A DNA stretch of 38,092 nucleotides from an uncultured Clostridia bacterium (GTDB lineage Bacteria > Bacillota > Clostridia > Christensenellales > UBA1242): assembly GCA_944381245.1 (NCBI GenBank), contig CALWKK010000007.1:1-38092 (forward strand), read 5' to 3'. A program made the position numbers and the translations under genes. Below the pieces are notes generated by a model. The model ran no database searches, was not told the origin of the DNA, and saw nothing but the letters and a program-made list of their open reading frames with translations. Positions 1 through 7,499 of this stretch are shown here, in pieces; position 1 is the first letter of the stretch; the number at the start of each line of letters is the position of its first letter.

Positions 1-552
1 CTATGCTTGTTACTGATTCTGGAATCTTTATTTCCTTTAATGATTCACACCCCCAAAACGCACTATCTCCTATGCTTGTTACTGATTCTGGAATCTTTAT
101 TTCCTTTAATGATGTGCAGAAAGAAAACGCATATTTTTCTATGCTTGTTACTGATTCTGGAATCTTTATTTCCTTTAATGATTCACACCCCCAAAACGCA
201 CTATCTCCTATACTTGTTACTGACTCTGGAATTGTTATTTTTTGTAATAATCCACAGCCCCTAAATGCACTAGCTTCTATACTTGTTACTGATTCTGGAA
301 TCTTTATTTCCTTTAATGATTCACAATATTCAAACGCACCTTTTCCTATGCTTGTTACTGACTCCGGAATTGTGATTTCATTTATTGATTTACAGCCCAT
401 AAACGCTCTTTCTCCTATGCTTGTTACTGACTCTGGAATTGTTATTTTTCGTAATAATCCACAGCCCCTAAATGCACTAGCTTCTATACTTGTTACAGAT
501 TCTGGAATTGTTATTTCCTTTAATGAAATACATATACAAAACGCCCTTTCCC
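1..552. repeat. Eight tandem 69-bp repeats inside the LRR gene
   Basis: Units start at 1, 70, 139, 208, 277, 346, 415 and 484, and a ninth partial unit begins at 553. Each unit encodes one 23-residue leucine-rich repeat on the minus strand. Some units are almost identical (for example 1-69 and 139-207, or 208-276 and 415-483), which suggests recent duplication or gene conversion. All variation stays in frame. The array may extend to the left of the window. Confidence 0.93.
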
Positions 553-652
553 CTATGCTTGTTACCCCTTCCCAAAATTTTTTTGGATTTGATTTTAATA
601 ATTCCAAATCTTTCTCTGTTACATCTGTTAAAATTCCATTTATTTTTCTCAT
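1..652 (-). CDS. BspA-like leucine-rich repeat protein (3' end beyond window)
   Basis: Read on the minus strand this is one open frame from the ATG at 652 to the left edge. The first ~30 residues (MRKINGILTDVTEKDLELLK and on) lead straight into 23-residue repeats of the form (L)KEIKIPESVTSIG..AF.GC.S, eight copies visible. This is the BspA/LRR_5 repeat known from Treponema, Bacteroides and many gut Firmicutes and Trichomonas. There is no hydrophobic signal peptide at the N-terminus, so unlike secreted BspA proteins this one looks cytoplasmic or is exported some other way. GGAG lies 6 bases before the ATG. It follows the RNase P RNA gene and its terminator and has its own promoter. The + strand frame over this region is only the complement of the repeats. 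The C-terminus is not visible. Confidence 0.88.
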   Translation of the reverse strand, partial: MRKINGILTDVTEKDLELLKSNPKKFWEGVTSIGERAFCICISLKEITIPESVTSIEASAFRGCGLLRKITIPESVTSIGERAFMGCKSINEITIPESVTSIGKGAFEYCESLKEIKIPESVTSIEASAFRGCGLLQKITIPESVTSIGDSAFWGCESLKEIKIPESVTSIEKYAFSFCTSLKEIKIPESVTSIGDSAFWGCESLKEIKIPESVTSI

Positions 653-677
653 TTATAACTCCATGATTTCATTGTTT

Positions 678-706
678 ATGATAACCTATCTTTTATATAT
701 TGTCAA
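678..706 (-). promoter_or_regulatory. Promoter of the LRR gene
   Basis: TTGACA at 706-701, a 17-bp spacer, TATCAT at 683-678. It lies between the rnpB terminator and the LRR start codon, so the LRR gene is transcribed on its own with a leader of about 20 bases that carries GGAG. Confidence 0.7.
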
Positions 707-734
707 TATCAACTTAATAGTTTTATGTTTTAAT

Positions 735-764
735 AAAAAAGCAAGAAAAATTAAACTTTCTTGC
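735..764 (-). terminator. Terminator of RNase P RNA
   Basis: Minus-strand hairpin with arms GCAAGAAA and TTTCTTGC followed by TTTTTTATT, a few bases after the 3' side of the RNase P P1 stem. Confidence 0.88.
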
Positions 765-767
765 CTT

Positions 768-1104
768 ATTAGTTAGTCTATAAGCCGAGTTCTGTTTTTG
801 ATGGTCATCTATCTAGACAATTTGTCGCCAAATCATTCAAGCGGTGTTATTAAGAAACAGACGAACAATCTTTGCGTTTCTTTTAACCTTGCTCCGGGTG
901 GGGTTTACATGTGCCACTCTTGTTGCCAAGCGTGCGGTGAGCTCTTACCTCCCCTTTCCATCCTTACCATTTCTGGCGGTTTATTTCTGTTGCACTTTCC
1001 CTAAAGTCGCCTCCGCCGGCAGTTAACCGGCACCCTGTTCTGTGGAGCTCGGACTTTCCTCATGCTCTTCACCACAAAGGCATGCGACCATCTGGCTAAC
1101 TAAT
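768..1104 (-). ncRNA. rnpB: RNase P RNA, bacterial class A
   Basis: On the minus strand the 5' part carries GAGGAAAGTCCGAGCTCC (universal RNase P core, CR-I region), and the 3' part ends with the typical CAGAACTCGGCTTATAG. The first nine bases ATTAGTTAG (1104-1096) pair exactly with the last nine CTAACTAAT (776-768), forming P1 and fixing both ends; the length is 337 nt. The RNA is the catalytic subunit that trims tRNA 5' leaders. It has a strong promoter 6 bases upstream and a terminator just downstream. Short + strand frames inside it are meaningless. Confidence 0.96.
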
Positions 1105-1110
1105 ATTTTT

Positions 1111-1139
1111 ATATTACATGTATTTATCGTAATTGTCAA
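1111..1139 (-). promoter_or_regulatory. Promoter of rnpB
   Basis: TTGACA at 1139-1134, 17-bp spacer, TAATAT at 1116-1111, then 6 bases to the structurally defined 5' end at 1104. This fixes the -10 to start-site distance used to judge the other promoters in the window. Confidence 0.85.
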
Positions 1140-1157
1140 TAAATTAATTTAATTCTT

Positions 1158-1185
1158 TTGTTTTTAATTTTTTTTATAATATAAT
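1158..1185 (+). promoter_or_regulatory. Promoter of tatD, predicted leaderless
   Basis: TTGTTT at 1158-1163, 16-bp spacer, TATAAT at 1180-1185, then only 6 bases before the ATG at 1192. There is no Shine-Dalgarno sequence. Confidence 0.65.
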
Positions 1186-1191
1186 AGCTCT

Positions 1192-2034
1192 ATGTTTATT
1201 GATATACACTCACATATTTATGAAAAATATTTTAACAAAGATCAACTTGAAAAACTTCTTATTGACGCTAATCACAATAATGTCGGCATAATCGTATGTT
1301 CTGGGTGCGATTATGACACATCACTTTTGGCATTAGATTTAGCAAATAGAATACCAAATGTCTTTGCATCAATTGGATTACATCCGCATTCTTGTTTTGA
1401 TTATGATGAAAAAATGGAAAATTTAATTTTACAATCTAAATCTTTAAACAAAGTAATTGCTATTGGCGAAATTGGATTGGATTTTTTTGATTTAGATTTT
1501 CAATTAAGTGAAATAAAAAAACAAAATAATTTAAACGAATTACAAAAAGAAGATTTAATTCTTAAACAAAAAGAAGTTTTCATTAAACAGATTAAACTTG
1601 CAAATATGCTTGATTTGCCTATTATTATTCATATGCGAGATGCTACGGGCGAAACTTTAAAAATTTTAGAAGATAATAAAAATCTATTAAACAATTCAGG
1701 TGTTGTGCATTGCTTTAATGGAAGTATTGAAACTGCGCAAAGAATAATCAATTTAGGATTATACTTATCCATTGGTGGTGTTGTAACATTCAAAAATGCA
1801 AAATCTTTACCAGCAATACTTCCTCTCATTGGCTTAGATAAAATCGTTTTAGAAACAGATTCACCATACCTTGCCCCCGATCCTTACCGTGGCAGTGTCA
1901 ATGAGCCCAAAAATATTTTATATATAGCAAATAAAATCGCCAATATTTTTTCAACATCATTAGAAACAGTTGAAGATACAACATCAAAAAACGTATTTTC
2001 AATTTTTAAAAGGTTACACAATGGAAAATTTTAA
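1192..2034 (+). CDS. tatD: TatD-family metal-dependent deoxyribonuclease
   Basis: TatD enzymes are TIM-barrel 3'-5' exonucleases of the amidohydrolase superfamily that use a two-metal site. Visible motifs in order: HSHIYE near the N-terminus (HxH ligands), SIGLHPHS, GEIGLDFF, PIIIHMRDA, GVVHCFNGS and ETDSPYLAPDPYRG, all in place. At 280 residues it is about 20 longer than usual; the extra residues form a charged insert after GEIGLDFF (roughly residues 102-122). The start at 1192 has no ribosome binding site and a -10 box just upstream. The 3' end overlaps rsmA by 14 bases; tatD (yabD) next to rsmA is a conserved pairing in Bacillota. Confidence 0.93.
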   Translation: MFIDIHSHIYEKYFNKDQLEKLLIDANHNNVGIIVCSGCDYDTSLLALDLANRIPNVFASIGLHPHSCFDYDEKMENLILQSKSLNKVIAIGEIGLDFFDLDFQLSEIKKQNNLNELQKEDLILKQKEVFIKQIKLANMLDLPIIIHMRDATGETLKILEDNKNLLNNSGVVHCFNGSIETAQRIINLGLYLSIGGVVTFKNAKSLPAILPLIGLDKIVLETDSPYLAPDPYRGSVNEPKNILYIANKIANIFSTSLETVEDTTSKNVFSIFKRLHNGKF

Positions 2035-2836
2035 ATTCAAAAAAGAATTTGGTCAAAATTTTATTTATGACGAAGATCTTTTATCAGACATTATTAAACT
2101 ATCAAACATTACAAAAGAAGATAATGTTTTAGAAATTGGAGCCGGGTGTGGCAATTTAACAAAAAAAATTGCACAAAATTGTAAATTTGTTTTAAGTTAT
2201 GAAATAGATAAAAAATTAACTGAACATTTAAAAGATTTAGAAAATCAATATAACAATTTAAAAATAGTTATAAAAGATATTCTTAAAGAATCAACAAAAG
2301 ATATTGAAAATCAATTTAAAAATGATTTTGTTATTGTTGCAAATTTACCTTATTATATTACTAGTCCTATTATATTCAAATTTTTAGAAGAAAGTAACAA
2401 AGTTAAGAACATGACTTTTATGGTGCAAAAAGAAGTAGCCGAAAGATTTGTCGCAAAAGAAAATTCAAAGCAATATGGAATTTCTACAATTATGATTAAC
2501 TACAGGGCTGACGTTAAATATTTAAGAACAGTTAGTAAAAATATGTTTCACCCTTCTCCTAAAGTCGATTCAGCTTTAATACAAATAACTCCCAATTATC
2601 AAAAAAAACTTCCTAAAAACGATGAATTTTTTAAAATGTTAGTTAAAACTGCTTTTTCATCACGACGCAAAACGCTTGTTAATAATTTAGAAAAATTAAT
2701 TCACGATAAAAATGCAATAAAACAATCATTAAAAATTTTAAGTTTAAATGAAAATATCAGAGCCGAAAACATTTCAATTGAGCAATTTGTCTTATTATCC
2801 GATTATTTGACAGAATTAAACAAAATACATTTATAA
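2021..2836 (+). CDS. rsmA: 16S rRNA dimethyladenosine transferase (KsgA/RsmA)
   Basis: RsmA dimethylates two adjacent adenosines (A1518 and A1519 in E. coli numbering) in the last helix of 16S rRNA with S-adenosylmethionine. Visible: KKEFGQNFIYD at the N-terminus, the SAM loop EIGAGCGNLT, the catalytic NLPYYITSP motif, and the C-terminal AFSSRRKTLVNNL segment. I chose the ATG at 2021 (271 residues) because it follows AAAAGG and gives the normal family N-terminus; an upstream in-frame ATG at 1970 would add 17 atypical residues inside tatD. It overlaps tatD by 14 bases, so the two are probably translationally coupled. A terminator follows directly. Confidence 0.95.
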   Translation: MENFKFKKEFGQNFIYDEDLLSDIIKLSNITKEDNVLEIGAGCGNLTKKIAQNCKFVLSYEIDKKLTEHLKDLENQYNNLKIVIKDILKESTKDIENQFKNDFVIVANLPYYITSPIIFKFLEESNKVKNMTFMVQKEVAERFVAKENSKQYGISTIMINYRADVKYLRTVSKNMFHPSPKVDSALIQITPNYQKKLPKNDEFFKMLVKTAFSSRRKTLVNNLEKLIHDKNAIKQSLKILSLNENIRAENISIEQFVLLSDYLTELNKIHL

Positions 2837-2858
2837 AGCGAATTTTTTCGCTTTTTTT
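2836..2858 (+). terminator. Terminator of tatD-rsmA
   Basis: AGCGAA, a TTTT loop, TTCGCT, then a run of T, starting at the last base of the rsmA stop codon. Confidence 0.85.
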
Positions 2859-2912
2859 CGTGTACAAAGATATTATTGTTGTCATATATAATACAAATAA
2901 TAGGAGATAATA

Positions 2913-3875
2913 ATGAAGGACAAAACATTAATACTTACATCTATAAATCAATCAAGTGAAAAAGCAGTTTTAAATTTGGAACAAAGTTCTGATGGCATTC
3001 AAGGATTTATAAGACTTTATAATTTTAAAGAAATTCCTGCCGGGATTCTAACTTTAGCTTTTTTATTTGATAAAAAAGTTTATAAATACGCGCTAAATAA
3101 CAATGGTAGAGATATTTATACTTTTATCATGGATGATTCCGTTAAAATTTCTGATTTCACTTGCGCTCTTGTAAATATAAAAAATGGTGAAGCAAAACCA
3201 TTATTAGTTGGATCAACGGCATTAAAAGAATTAAACAATATTCCATCTGCATTAGTTGACAACTTCGATTTATTAGATATGCCTGATTTAAAAATAAATG
3301 AAGTTAAAGAAAGACTTGATGAAAGCAAAATTGATTATGATGATTCTGAAAAAGAAGAAATTGAAAATACAATTAACGAAAGTTTATGCCAATGCAATAA
3401 ATGTAGTAATTGTGAATATAGAAATGCTTTTTATGATAGTTCAATTAATGGAATAAATAATCAAACAAATAAAAATCCTCAAGAAGGTAACATTCAAAAA
3501 AAAGTTTTAACAAATATGTCTGATATAAACAATGAGACTACATTTTATGATGAAATAAAAGAACAAATTGAAATTTTGTTTGAAAAATATCCTGAAGAAA
3601 CTTTTTTAAATGAAATTATACCTAATAGCAAATGGATTAAGATAGATTATGAAGATGACGGGAATTATTTTGTTATAGGATTGTTGTATGAAGATGACTG
3701 TGTAAGTTATATTTGTTATGGCATACCAGGAGAACACACTCAAAAACCGCCTTCAGAATTTAGTGGATTGACTCAATGGCTTCCATTAGATCCCAACAAA
3801 CCAGATGCATTAGGATATTGGCTTACGTATCAAGATTCAAAAACTGGAGAAAATGTTAAAATTAAAATTAGTTAA
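2913..3875 (+). CDS. Conserved hypothetical protein with a Cys cluster
   Basis: 320 residues, no signal peptide or membrane segment. Residues 1-120 look like a beta-rich domain (LNLEQSSDGIQGFIRLYNF; TFIMDD; FTCALVNIKNGEAKPLLVG). A charged linker follows with a four-cysteine cluster (C159, C161, C164, C167) that could bind metal. Residues 205-320 form a second domain (KYPEETFLNEIIPNSKWIKI; DGNYFVIGLLYED; YICYGIPG; GLTQWLPLDPNKPD; GYWLTYQD). From memory similar unnamed proteins are common in Clostridia, but I recall no function. AGGAG lies 6 bases before the ATG, with a TATAAT at 2887-2892. The gene stands alone and converges on rsfS. Confidence 0.8.
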   Translation: MKDKTLILTSINQSSEKAVLNLEQSSDGIQGFIRLYNFKEIPAGILTLAFLFDKKVYKYALNNNGRDIYTFIMDDSVKISDFTCALVNIKNGEAKPLLVGSTALKELNNIPSALVDNFDLLDMPDLKINEVKERLDESKIDYDDSEKEEIENTINESLCQCNKCSNCEYRNAFYDSSINGINNQTNKNPQEGNIQKKVLTNMSDINNETTFYDEIKEQIEILFEKYPEETFLNEIIPNSKWIKIDYEDDGNYFVIGLLYEDDCVSYICYGIPGEHTQKPPSEFSGLTQWLPLDPNKPDALGYWLTYQDSKTGENVKIKIS

Positions 3876-3899
3876 CTATAACAAGTTAACTAATTTTTT
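3868..3899. terminator. Bidirectional terminator between hypothetical gene and rsfS
   Basis: Perfect 9-bp arms TTAGTTAAC and GTTAACTAA flanked by A-rich and T-rich runs. The stop codons of both converging genes lie in the two arms. Confidence 0.85.
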
Positions 3900-4234
3900 A
3901 TTTGTTTTAATTTGTTTTTAGAATCTCCCCATAACTTTTCCAAATTATACTTTTCTCTTAAATCATTTCTAAACAATTCAACAATAATTTCTCCCAAATC
4001 TATTATTATCCAATCCCCAGGAAAAAAACCTTCTATGTGTACATTTCTTTTATAATTATTATAATGTTCTTCAATTTCTTTTGCTATTTTTTTATTAAAC
4101 TTCTCATTAATGCCTGTTCCGATAATTAAATATTTTATAATTTCACTTTTTCCAGTCAAATCAAAAGCTTCAATATTTTTTACCTTTTTTTCTTTTAATA
4201 ACTCTAAAATTTCATTAATTTCTTCTCTGCTCAT
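3890..4234 (-). CDS. rsfS: Ribosomal silencing factor RsfS (YbeB/Iojap family)
   Basis: RsfS binds ribosomal protein uL14 and blocks joining of the subunits when nutrients are short. The 114-residue length fits. Visible family features: an N-terminal helix, NIEAFDLTGKSEIIKYLIIGTG (strand, then the region binding uL14), VHIEGFFPGDWIIIDLGEIIVELF (equivalent of the conserved G..W...D.g.v.vH.f) and the terminal YNLEKLWGD. The usual histidine of the VHIF segment is VELF here. In most Bacillota it lies in a nadD-yqeK-rsfS cluster; here it is a single gene. No Shine-Dalgarno sequence; a strong promoter ends 6 bases before the ATG. Confidence 0.92.
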   Translation of the reverse strand: MSREEINEILELLKEKKVKNIEAFDLTGKSEIIKYLIIGTGINEKFNKKIAKEIEEHYNNYKRNVHIEGFFPGDWIIIDLGEIIVELFRNDLREKYNLEKLWGDSKNKLKQIKN

Positions 4235-4240
4235 ATAAAT

Positions 4241-4269
4241 ATATTATAAAAAAACCGTTTGATTGTCAA
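4241..4269 (-). promoter_or_regulatory. Promoter of rsfS, predicted leaderless
   Basis: TTGACA at 4269-4264, 17-bp spacer, TAATAT at 4246-4241, 6 bases to the ATG at 4234. Boxes and spacing are identical to those of rnpB, whose 5' end is fixed by its structure. Confidence 0.75.
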
Positions 4270-4323
4270 ATAATTTATTATGTAAAAAGGTTATAGTATA
4301 AATTATATTGTCAATAATTAAAT

Positions 4324-5145
4324 ATGTTAAAAATTATTAATATATTTTTAAGAATTTCTATAATTTTTTTAATTTGTTTTATTTGGGCAAGATATTTTAT
4401 TAAAAATTTAACTTTGTCTTTAATTTATGCTTCGGCTCTTACGTTAGCTATAGATTTATTAATTTATATGTATTTGAAAACAAAAAATGCAAAATTTAAA
4501 ATTAAAAAAGATGAAGAGTCCCTATCAGAAAAGATAGCTTATAATTTTATATTTAATCCAGACAAATGTCTTTCATATTTTTACAAACTATGCTCCATTA
4601 AATATTCTGTAAAAAAACAAGCAAACTATTTAATATTTGACAAAAAAAATGAAGATCAAATTCAAAAGCAAAACAGTTTAATAATTTTATACCCTTACTT
4701 CTCTTATAATATTTTTTCTTCACAAGATTTAATTATCTTATATAATAAACTAAAAAAACATAATCCAAGCAAAATAATCATTTGTTGTTATAAATATAAT
4801 CAAGAAATAAACAAAATTATAAACTCTTTTGAAGAAACTGATATCATAGTGTTAGATTACAAACAAACTTTTATAAAATTAATAAAGAAAAATAATTACT
4901 TTCCTGAAAATTTAAAAGAAGTTAAATTAAATAATAAACAAAATTTAAAAGATTTTTTTAAAAAAGCAATTAATAAATCTAAAGCAAAAAACTATCTTTT
5001 ATGCTCATTTATATTAATAATATCAAGTTTTTTTATTAGAATGAATTTATATTATATAATTTTTGCAACTCTTTTATTAATTCTATCTCTTGTCTGCTTA
5101 TTATATCAACCCAACAAAATTATAATAGATGATGAATTACTTTAA
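4324..5145 (+). CDS. Unknown membrane protein, two hairpins around a soluble domain
   Basis: 273 residues. Two hydrophobic segments at about 5-25 and 28-52 are followed by a lysine-rich soluble region (about 55-225), and two more membrane segments at about 226-262. The soluble part has alternating strands and helices (QANYLIFDKKNED, NSLIILYPYFSYN, SKIIICCYKYNQ, TDIIVLDYKQTF), which resembles a small alpha/beta fold such as a nuclease-like or Rossmann-like core, but I recognise no family or catalytic motif. The N- and C-terminal hairpins would put both ends and the domain on the same side of the membrane, probably the cytoplasm. No Shine-Dalgarno sequence is seen; a TATATT lies at 4304-4309. 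It is alone in its transcription unit. Confidence 0.75.
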   Translation: MLKIINIFLRISIIFLICFIWARYFIKNLTLSLIYASALTLAIDLLIYMYLKTKNAKFKIKKDEESLSEKIAYNFIFNPDKCLSYFYKLCSIKYSVKKQANYLIFDKKNEDQIQKQNSLIILYPYFSYNIFSSQDLIILYNKLKKHNPSKIIICCYKYNQEINKIINSFEETDIIVLDYKQTFIKLIKKNNYFPENLKEVKLNNKQNLKDFFKKAINKSKAKNYLLCSFILIISSFFIRMNLYYIIFATLLLILSLVCLLYQPNKIIIDDELL

Positions 5146-5158
5146 TTTATATTTATAA

Positions 5159-5182
5159 AAAAAAAGTCTTACAACTTTTTTT
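5159..5182. terminator. Bidirectional terminator between membrane protein and degV remnant
   Basis: AAAAAAAGT, loop CTTACA, ACTTTTTTT. Symmetric, so it serves both converging genes. Confidence 0.75.
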
Positions 5183-5184
5183 AT

Positions 5185-6003
5185 TTATTCTGCAACCCAC
5201 GCTAATCCAATCGATGGGCCTACATGTGCCCCAACAACTGGAGAAACTGTTCCTTCATTTATTTTGATCCCCTTGAAAAACTCAAAAACTTTTTCTTTAA
5301 AGGATTCAAAATAATCAGGTTTCCCAGCTTTGATAACAAAAAGATGTTTAACTTTATTTGGAACTTGTTTCATCATGTCTAATATTGCTTTATTCATACC
5401 TATTGATTTTTTATCAGAAAGCACTCCCTCTTTAAACAAAATTATTGGTTTTATTTTTAATATTGATGCGACAGCTGCTTTAATATTACCTATGCGTCCA
5501 TTTTTTTTTAAATTTTCCAATGTTTCAGGTATGAAAGTTATAGCACTATTTTTTCTTAATTTTTCTAAATAAGCTATTATTTCTTTAACCGTTTTACCCT
5601 GTTTAATCATCTCAACAGTTTCATATACATAACCTATTGATGTTTGCCCTATTGATTGTGTGTCAAAAACTGTTATTTTATTTGGAGATTTGCAATTTTG
5701 TTTAGCTAAGCATGCGCAATTGTATGTTCCACTTAATGTTTCAGAAAGAGTTAATACCAACCCCTCATCACCTTCATCTATTATTTCATTATATATTTTT
5801 ATGTAACTTTCTAATTATGTTTGACTTGTTTTAGGAATTTCATCACTTGTTGCCATTTTTTCATATATTTCATCATATATTGAGTAATTTTCTATAAATT
5901 CTTCGTCTTCAAAATGCACTCTTAATGGATTAACAAAAATGTTGTTTTCTTTTACATATTCATTATTTGGACAGCATGTCGAATCAACTATAATTTTTAT
6001 CAT
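5185..6003 (-). pseudogene. DegV-family fatty-acid-binding protein interrupted by one in-frame stop
   Basis: DegV proteins bind a fatty acid and (as FakB) present it to the FakA kinase for phospholipid synthesis. The frame from the ATG at 6003 (MIKIIVDSTCC, preceded by AGGGAAG) runs through PLRVHFEDEEF and PKTSQT to a TAA at 5817-5815. The same frame then continues with LESYIKIYNEIIDEGD, TLSETLSGTYN, VFDTQSIGQTS, RIGNIKAAVASILKIKPI and HVGPSIGLAW to the stop at 5185. The total of 273 codons is a full-length DegV, so exactly one nonsense codon, for example from CAA, breaks an otherwise intact gene. There is no frameshift. The two halves could be expressed separately (an ATG at 5760 follows the stop), or this is a sequencing or strain-level change. 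It follows the CYTH-like gene by 23 bases. Confidence 0.85.
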
Positions 6004-6026
6004 TCTCTTCCCTTCCTTCTTCGTTA

Positions 6027-6716
6027 TTATATTTGTTTTTGAGTTATTCTCAAAGCAATTTTGTATTTGCTTTCTTCTGTTGGTATTATTTCTTTGCAAT
6101 CTTTTTCTAATTCCGACACAAATTTTCTAAATTCGTCGTCATGCAAATCTGTTGATAATTGTTGAATTGTTAGCATCTCTATTGTTTTTTTTATTTTAGT
6201 ACTATAATTATTAAATTTTACTTGCTCAAAATTCATTTGCGCCTTGAAGCCTTTCCCACTTAAAATTTTATATTCTTCAATTTTATTCTCTATAATTAAA
6301 TTTGGGAAAACCATTTTTAATATATTTTCAAAATCAATATTAAATTTTGTTGAAAACATTGATGTTATACCTTCAATTAAAAACATTGAATGGTCTAATA
6401 TAGTATCATTAATTCCTATGGAATGAATATAAACTTTTTTTTCATTAACAAGCTTTTTTCCAATTAAATAATCTTCTCTTTCGATTTTAAAGTATGCTTT
6501 GTTAATATCAATTACTTTGCTTAAAATAATTCCAGCACTTTTTAATAAATTATTTTCAGAATCATAAAATATCTCTTGCACTTTCTTCTTGCAAATAGGG
6601 ATAAATTCATATTGTGGCAATTCGTTGTCAAGATTTAATATTTTTTTAAATGATTTTTTTGAAAAAAGTGTATAACTTTTTTTATTATCCAGTTTCAAAA
6701 TTTCAAATTTCCCCAT
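6027..6716 (-). CDS. CYTH-like domain protein (tentative)
   Basis: 229 residues, soluble. The pattern resembles the CYTH/triphosphate tunnel fold: a central YDSENNLLKSAGIILSKVID (compare the family's YyDTpd..L...g..lR), a strand YFKIEREDYL, many alternating charged strands, and a C-terminal helix with FVSELEKDCKEIIPTEESKY. The classical N-terminal ExExK is not clear: the segment at residues 34-45 reads LPQYEFIPICKK. Enzymes of this fold hydrolyse triphosphates or cyclise ATP, but the activity here is open. AGAGGTG lies just before the ATG. It is the first gene of an operon with the degV remnant. Confidence 0.5.
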   Translation of the reverse strand: MGKFEILKLDNKKSYTLFSKKSFKKILNLDNELPQYEFIPICKKKVQEIFYDSENNLLKSAGIILSKVIDINKAYFKIEREDYLIGKKLVNEKKVYIHSIGINDTILDHSMFLIEGITSMFSTKFNIDFENILKMVFPNLIIENKIEEYKILSGKGFKAQMNFEQVKFNNYSTKIKKTIEMLTIQQLSTDLHDDEFRKFVSELEKDCKEIIPTEESKYKIALRITQKQI

Positions 6717-6778
6717 TTACACCTCTATTTATTTTACAAAAAAAAAATTTTTATAACAAGCAAAAGTTATTAATTCAT

Positions 6779-6810
6779 AAAAAAACTTTATTAGCAATAA
6801 AGTTTTTTTT
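6779..6810 (-). terminator. Terminator of rubrerythrin gene
   Basis: Minus-strand hairpin with arms ACTTTATT and AATAAAGT around a three-base loop, followed by a run of T. Confidence 0.8.
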
Positions 6811-6813
6811 ATT

Positions 6814-7398
6814 TTATTCTTCTAAATTAATCATATAATAACCTATATCATATTTACATAATGGGCAAATAGTATCTGGTTGTTTTGAAGTTTCTTCATA
6901 CCCACATTTCGAGCATTTCCATTTTATTGGATTTTTTTCTTTATACAACTTATTATTTTTTAATTTTTCATAAATAATTTTTAATTGTTTATTATGACAG
7001 TCTTCAACTGTTGCAATTCTTAAAAATTGATCTGCCACTTCATCGTAGCCCTCATCTCTTGCAATTCGTGCAAATGCTGGATAAATACTGTCAAATTGAG
7101 AAAACTCTGCATCTGATGCAAATTTTAGGCCTGGATCAAGACTATAAGTTGTTATCGGATATCCAGCTTGAATATCAATATTCTTTTCTGATTTACCATA
7201 CTTTATTAAAAAATCATAAAATATTTTTGCATGACTCATTTCGTTTTTTGCGAGTGTTTTTAACAAATCTTTAATATAATTTAAATTTTTTGTTTTAGCT
7301 TCTTGAGCCAAAAATTGATACCTGGCACCATCTTGACATTCTCCTGCAAAAGCTCTTGCTAAATTTATTTTTGTCTGTGACTCTTCAAAATTTTTCAT
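6814..7398 (-). CDS. rbr: Rubrerythrin
   Basis: Rubrerythrin reduces hydrogen peroxide in anaerobes with a diiron centre fed by a rubredoxin-like iron site. The ferritin-like domain shows iron ligands in place: E20 (AFAGECQDGARY), E53 and H56 (NEMSHAKIF), E116 and E120 (ARDEGYDEVA), E132 and H135 (ATVEDCHNKQ). The C-terminal rubredoxin domain has both CxxC pairs: C162/C165 and C178/C181. The length of 194 is normal. AAGGAGG stands 6 bases before the ATG. It is divergent from the intact degV and monocistronic. Confidence 0.96.
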   Translation of the reverse strand: MKNFEESQTKINLARAFAGECQDGARYQFLAQEAKTKNLNYIKDLLKTLAKNEMSHAKIFYDFLIKYGKSEKNIDIQAGYPITTYSLDPGLKFASDAEFSQFDSIYPAFARIARDEGYDEVADQFLRIATVEDCHNKQLKIIYEKLKNNKLYKEKNPIKWKCSKCGYEETSKQPDTICPLCKYDIGYYMINLEE

Positions 7399-7499
7399 AA
7401 ATACCTCCTTAAAATAATTTTTGACATATATTTATTTTTTAACCATGAATTATTTTGATTTATCATTTTATTTTGTTATTATTTATAGCAAGAGGTAAT

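Noticed and set aside
1..552. Possible CRISPR array (regular repeats)
   Set aside because: The 69-bp units are contiguous without spacers and stay in frame as LRRs; no cas genes are present.
3..776. Long + strand frame of repeated MLVTDSGIFISFND units
   Set aside because: It is the complement of the LRR repeats; the minus-strand reading gives a known protein repeat with promoter and SD, and the + frame runs into the RNase P RNA region.
5815..5817. TAA read as a recoded amino acid
   Set aside because: TAA is used as an ordinary stop in many genes here and no recoding signal is seen; a nonsense mutation is simpler.
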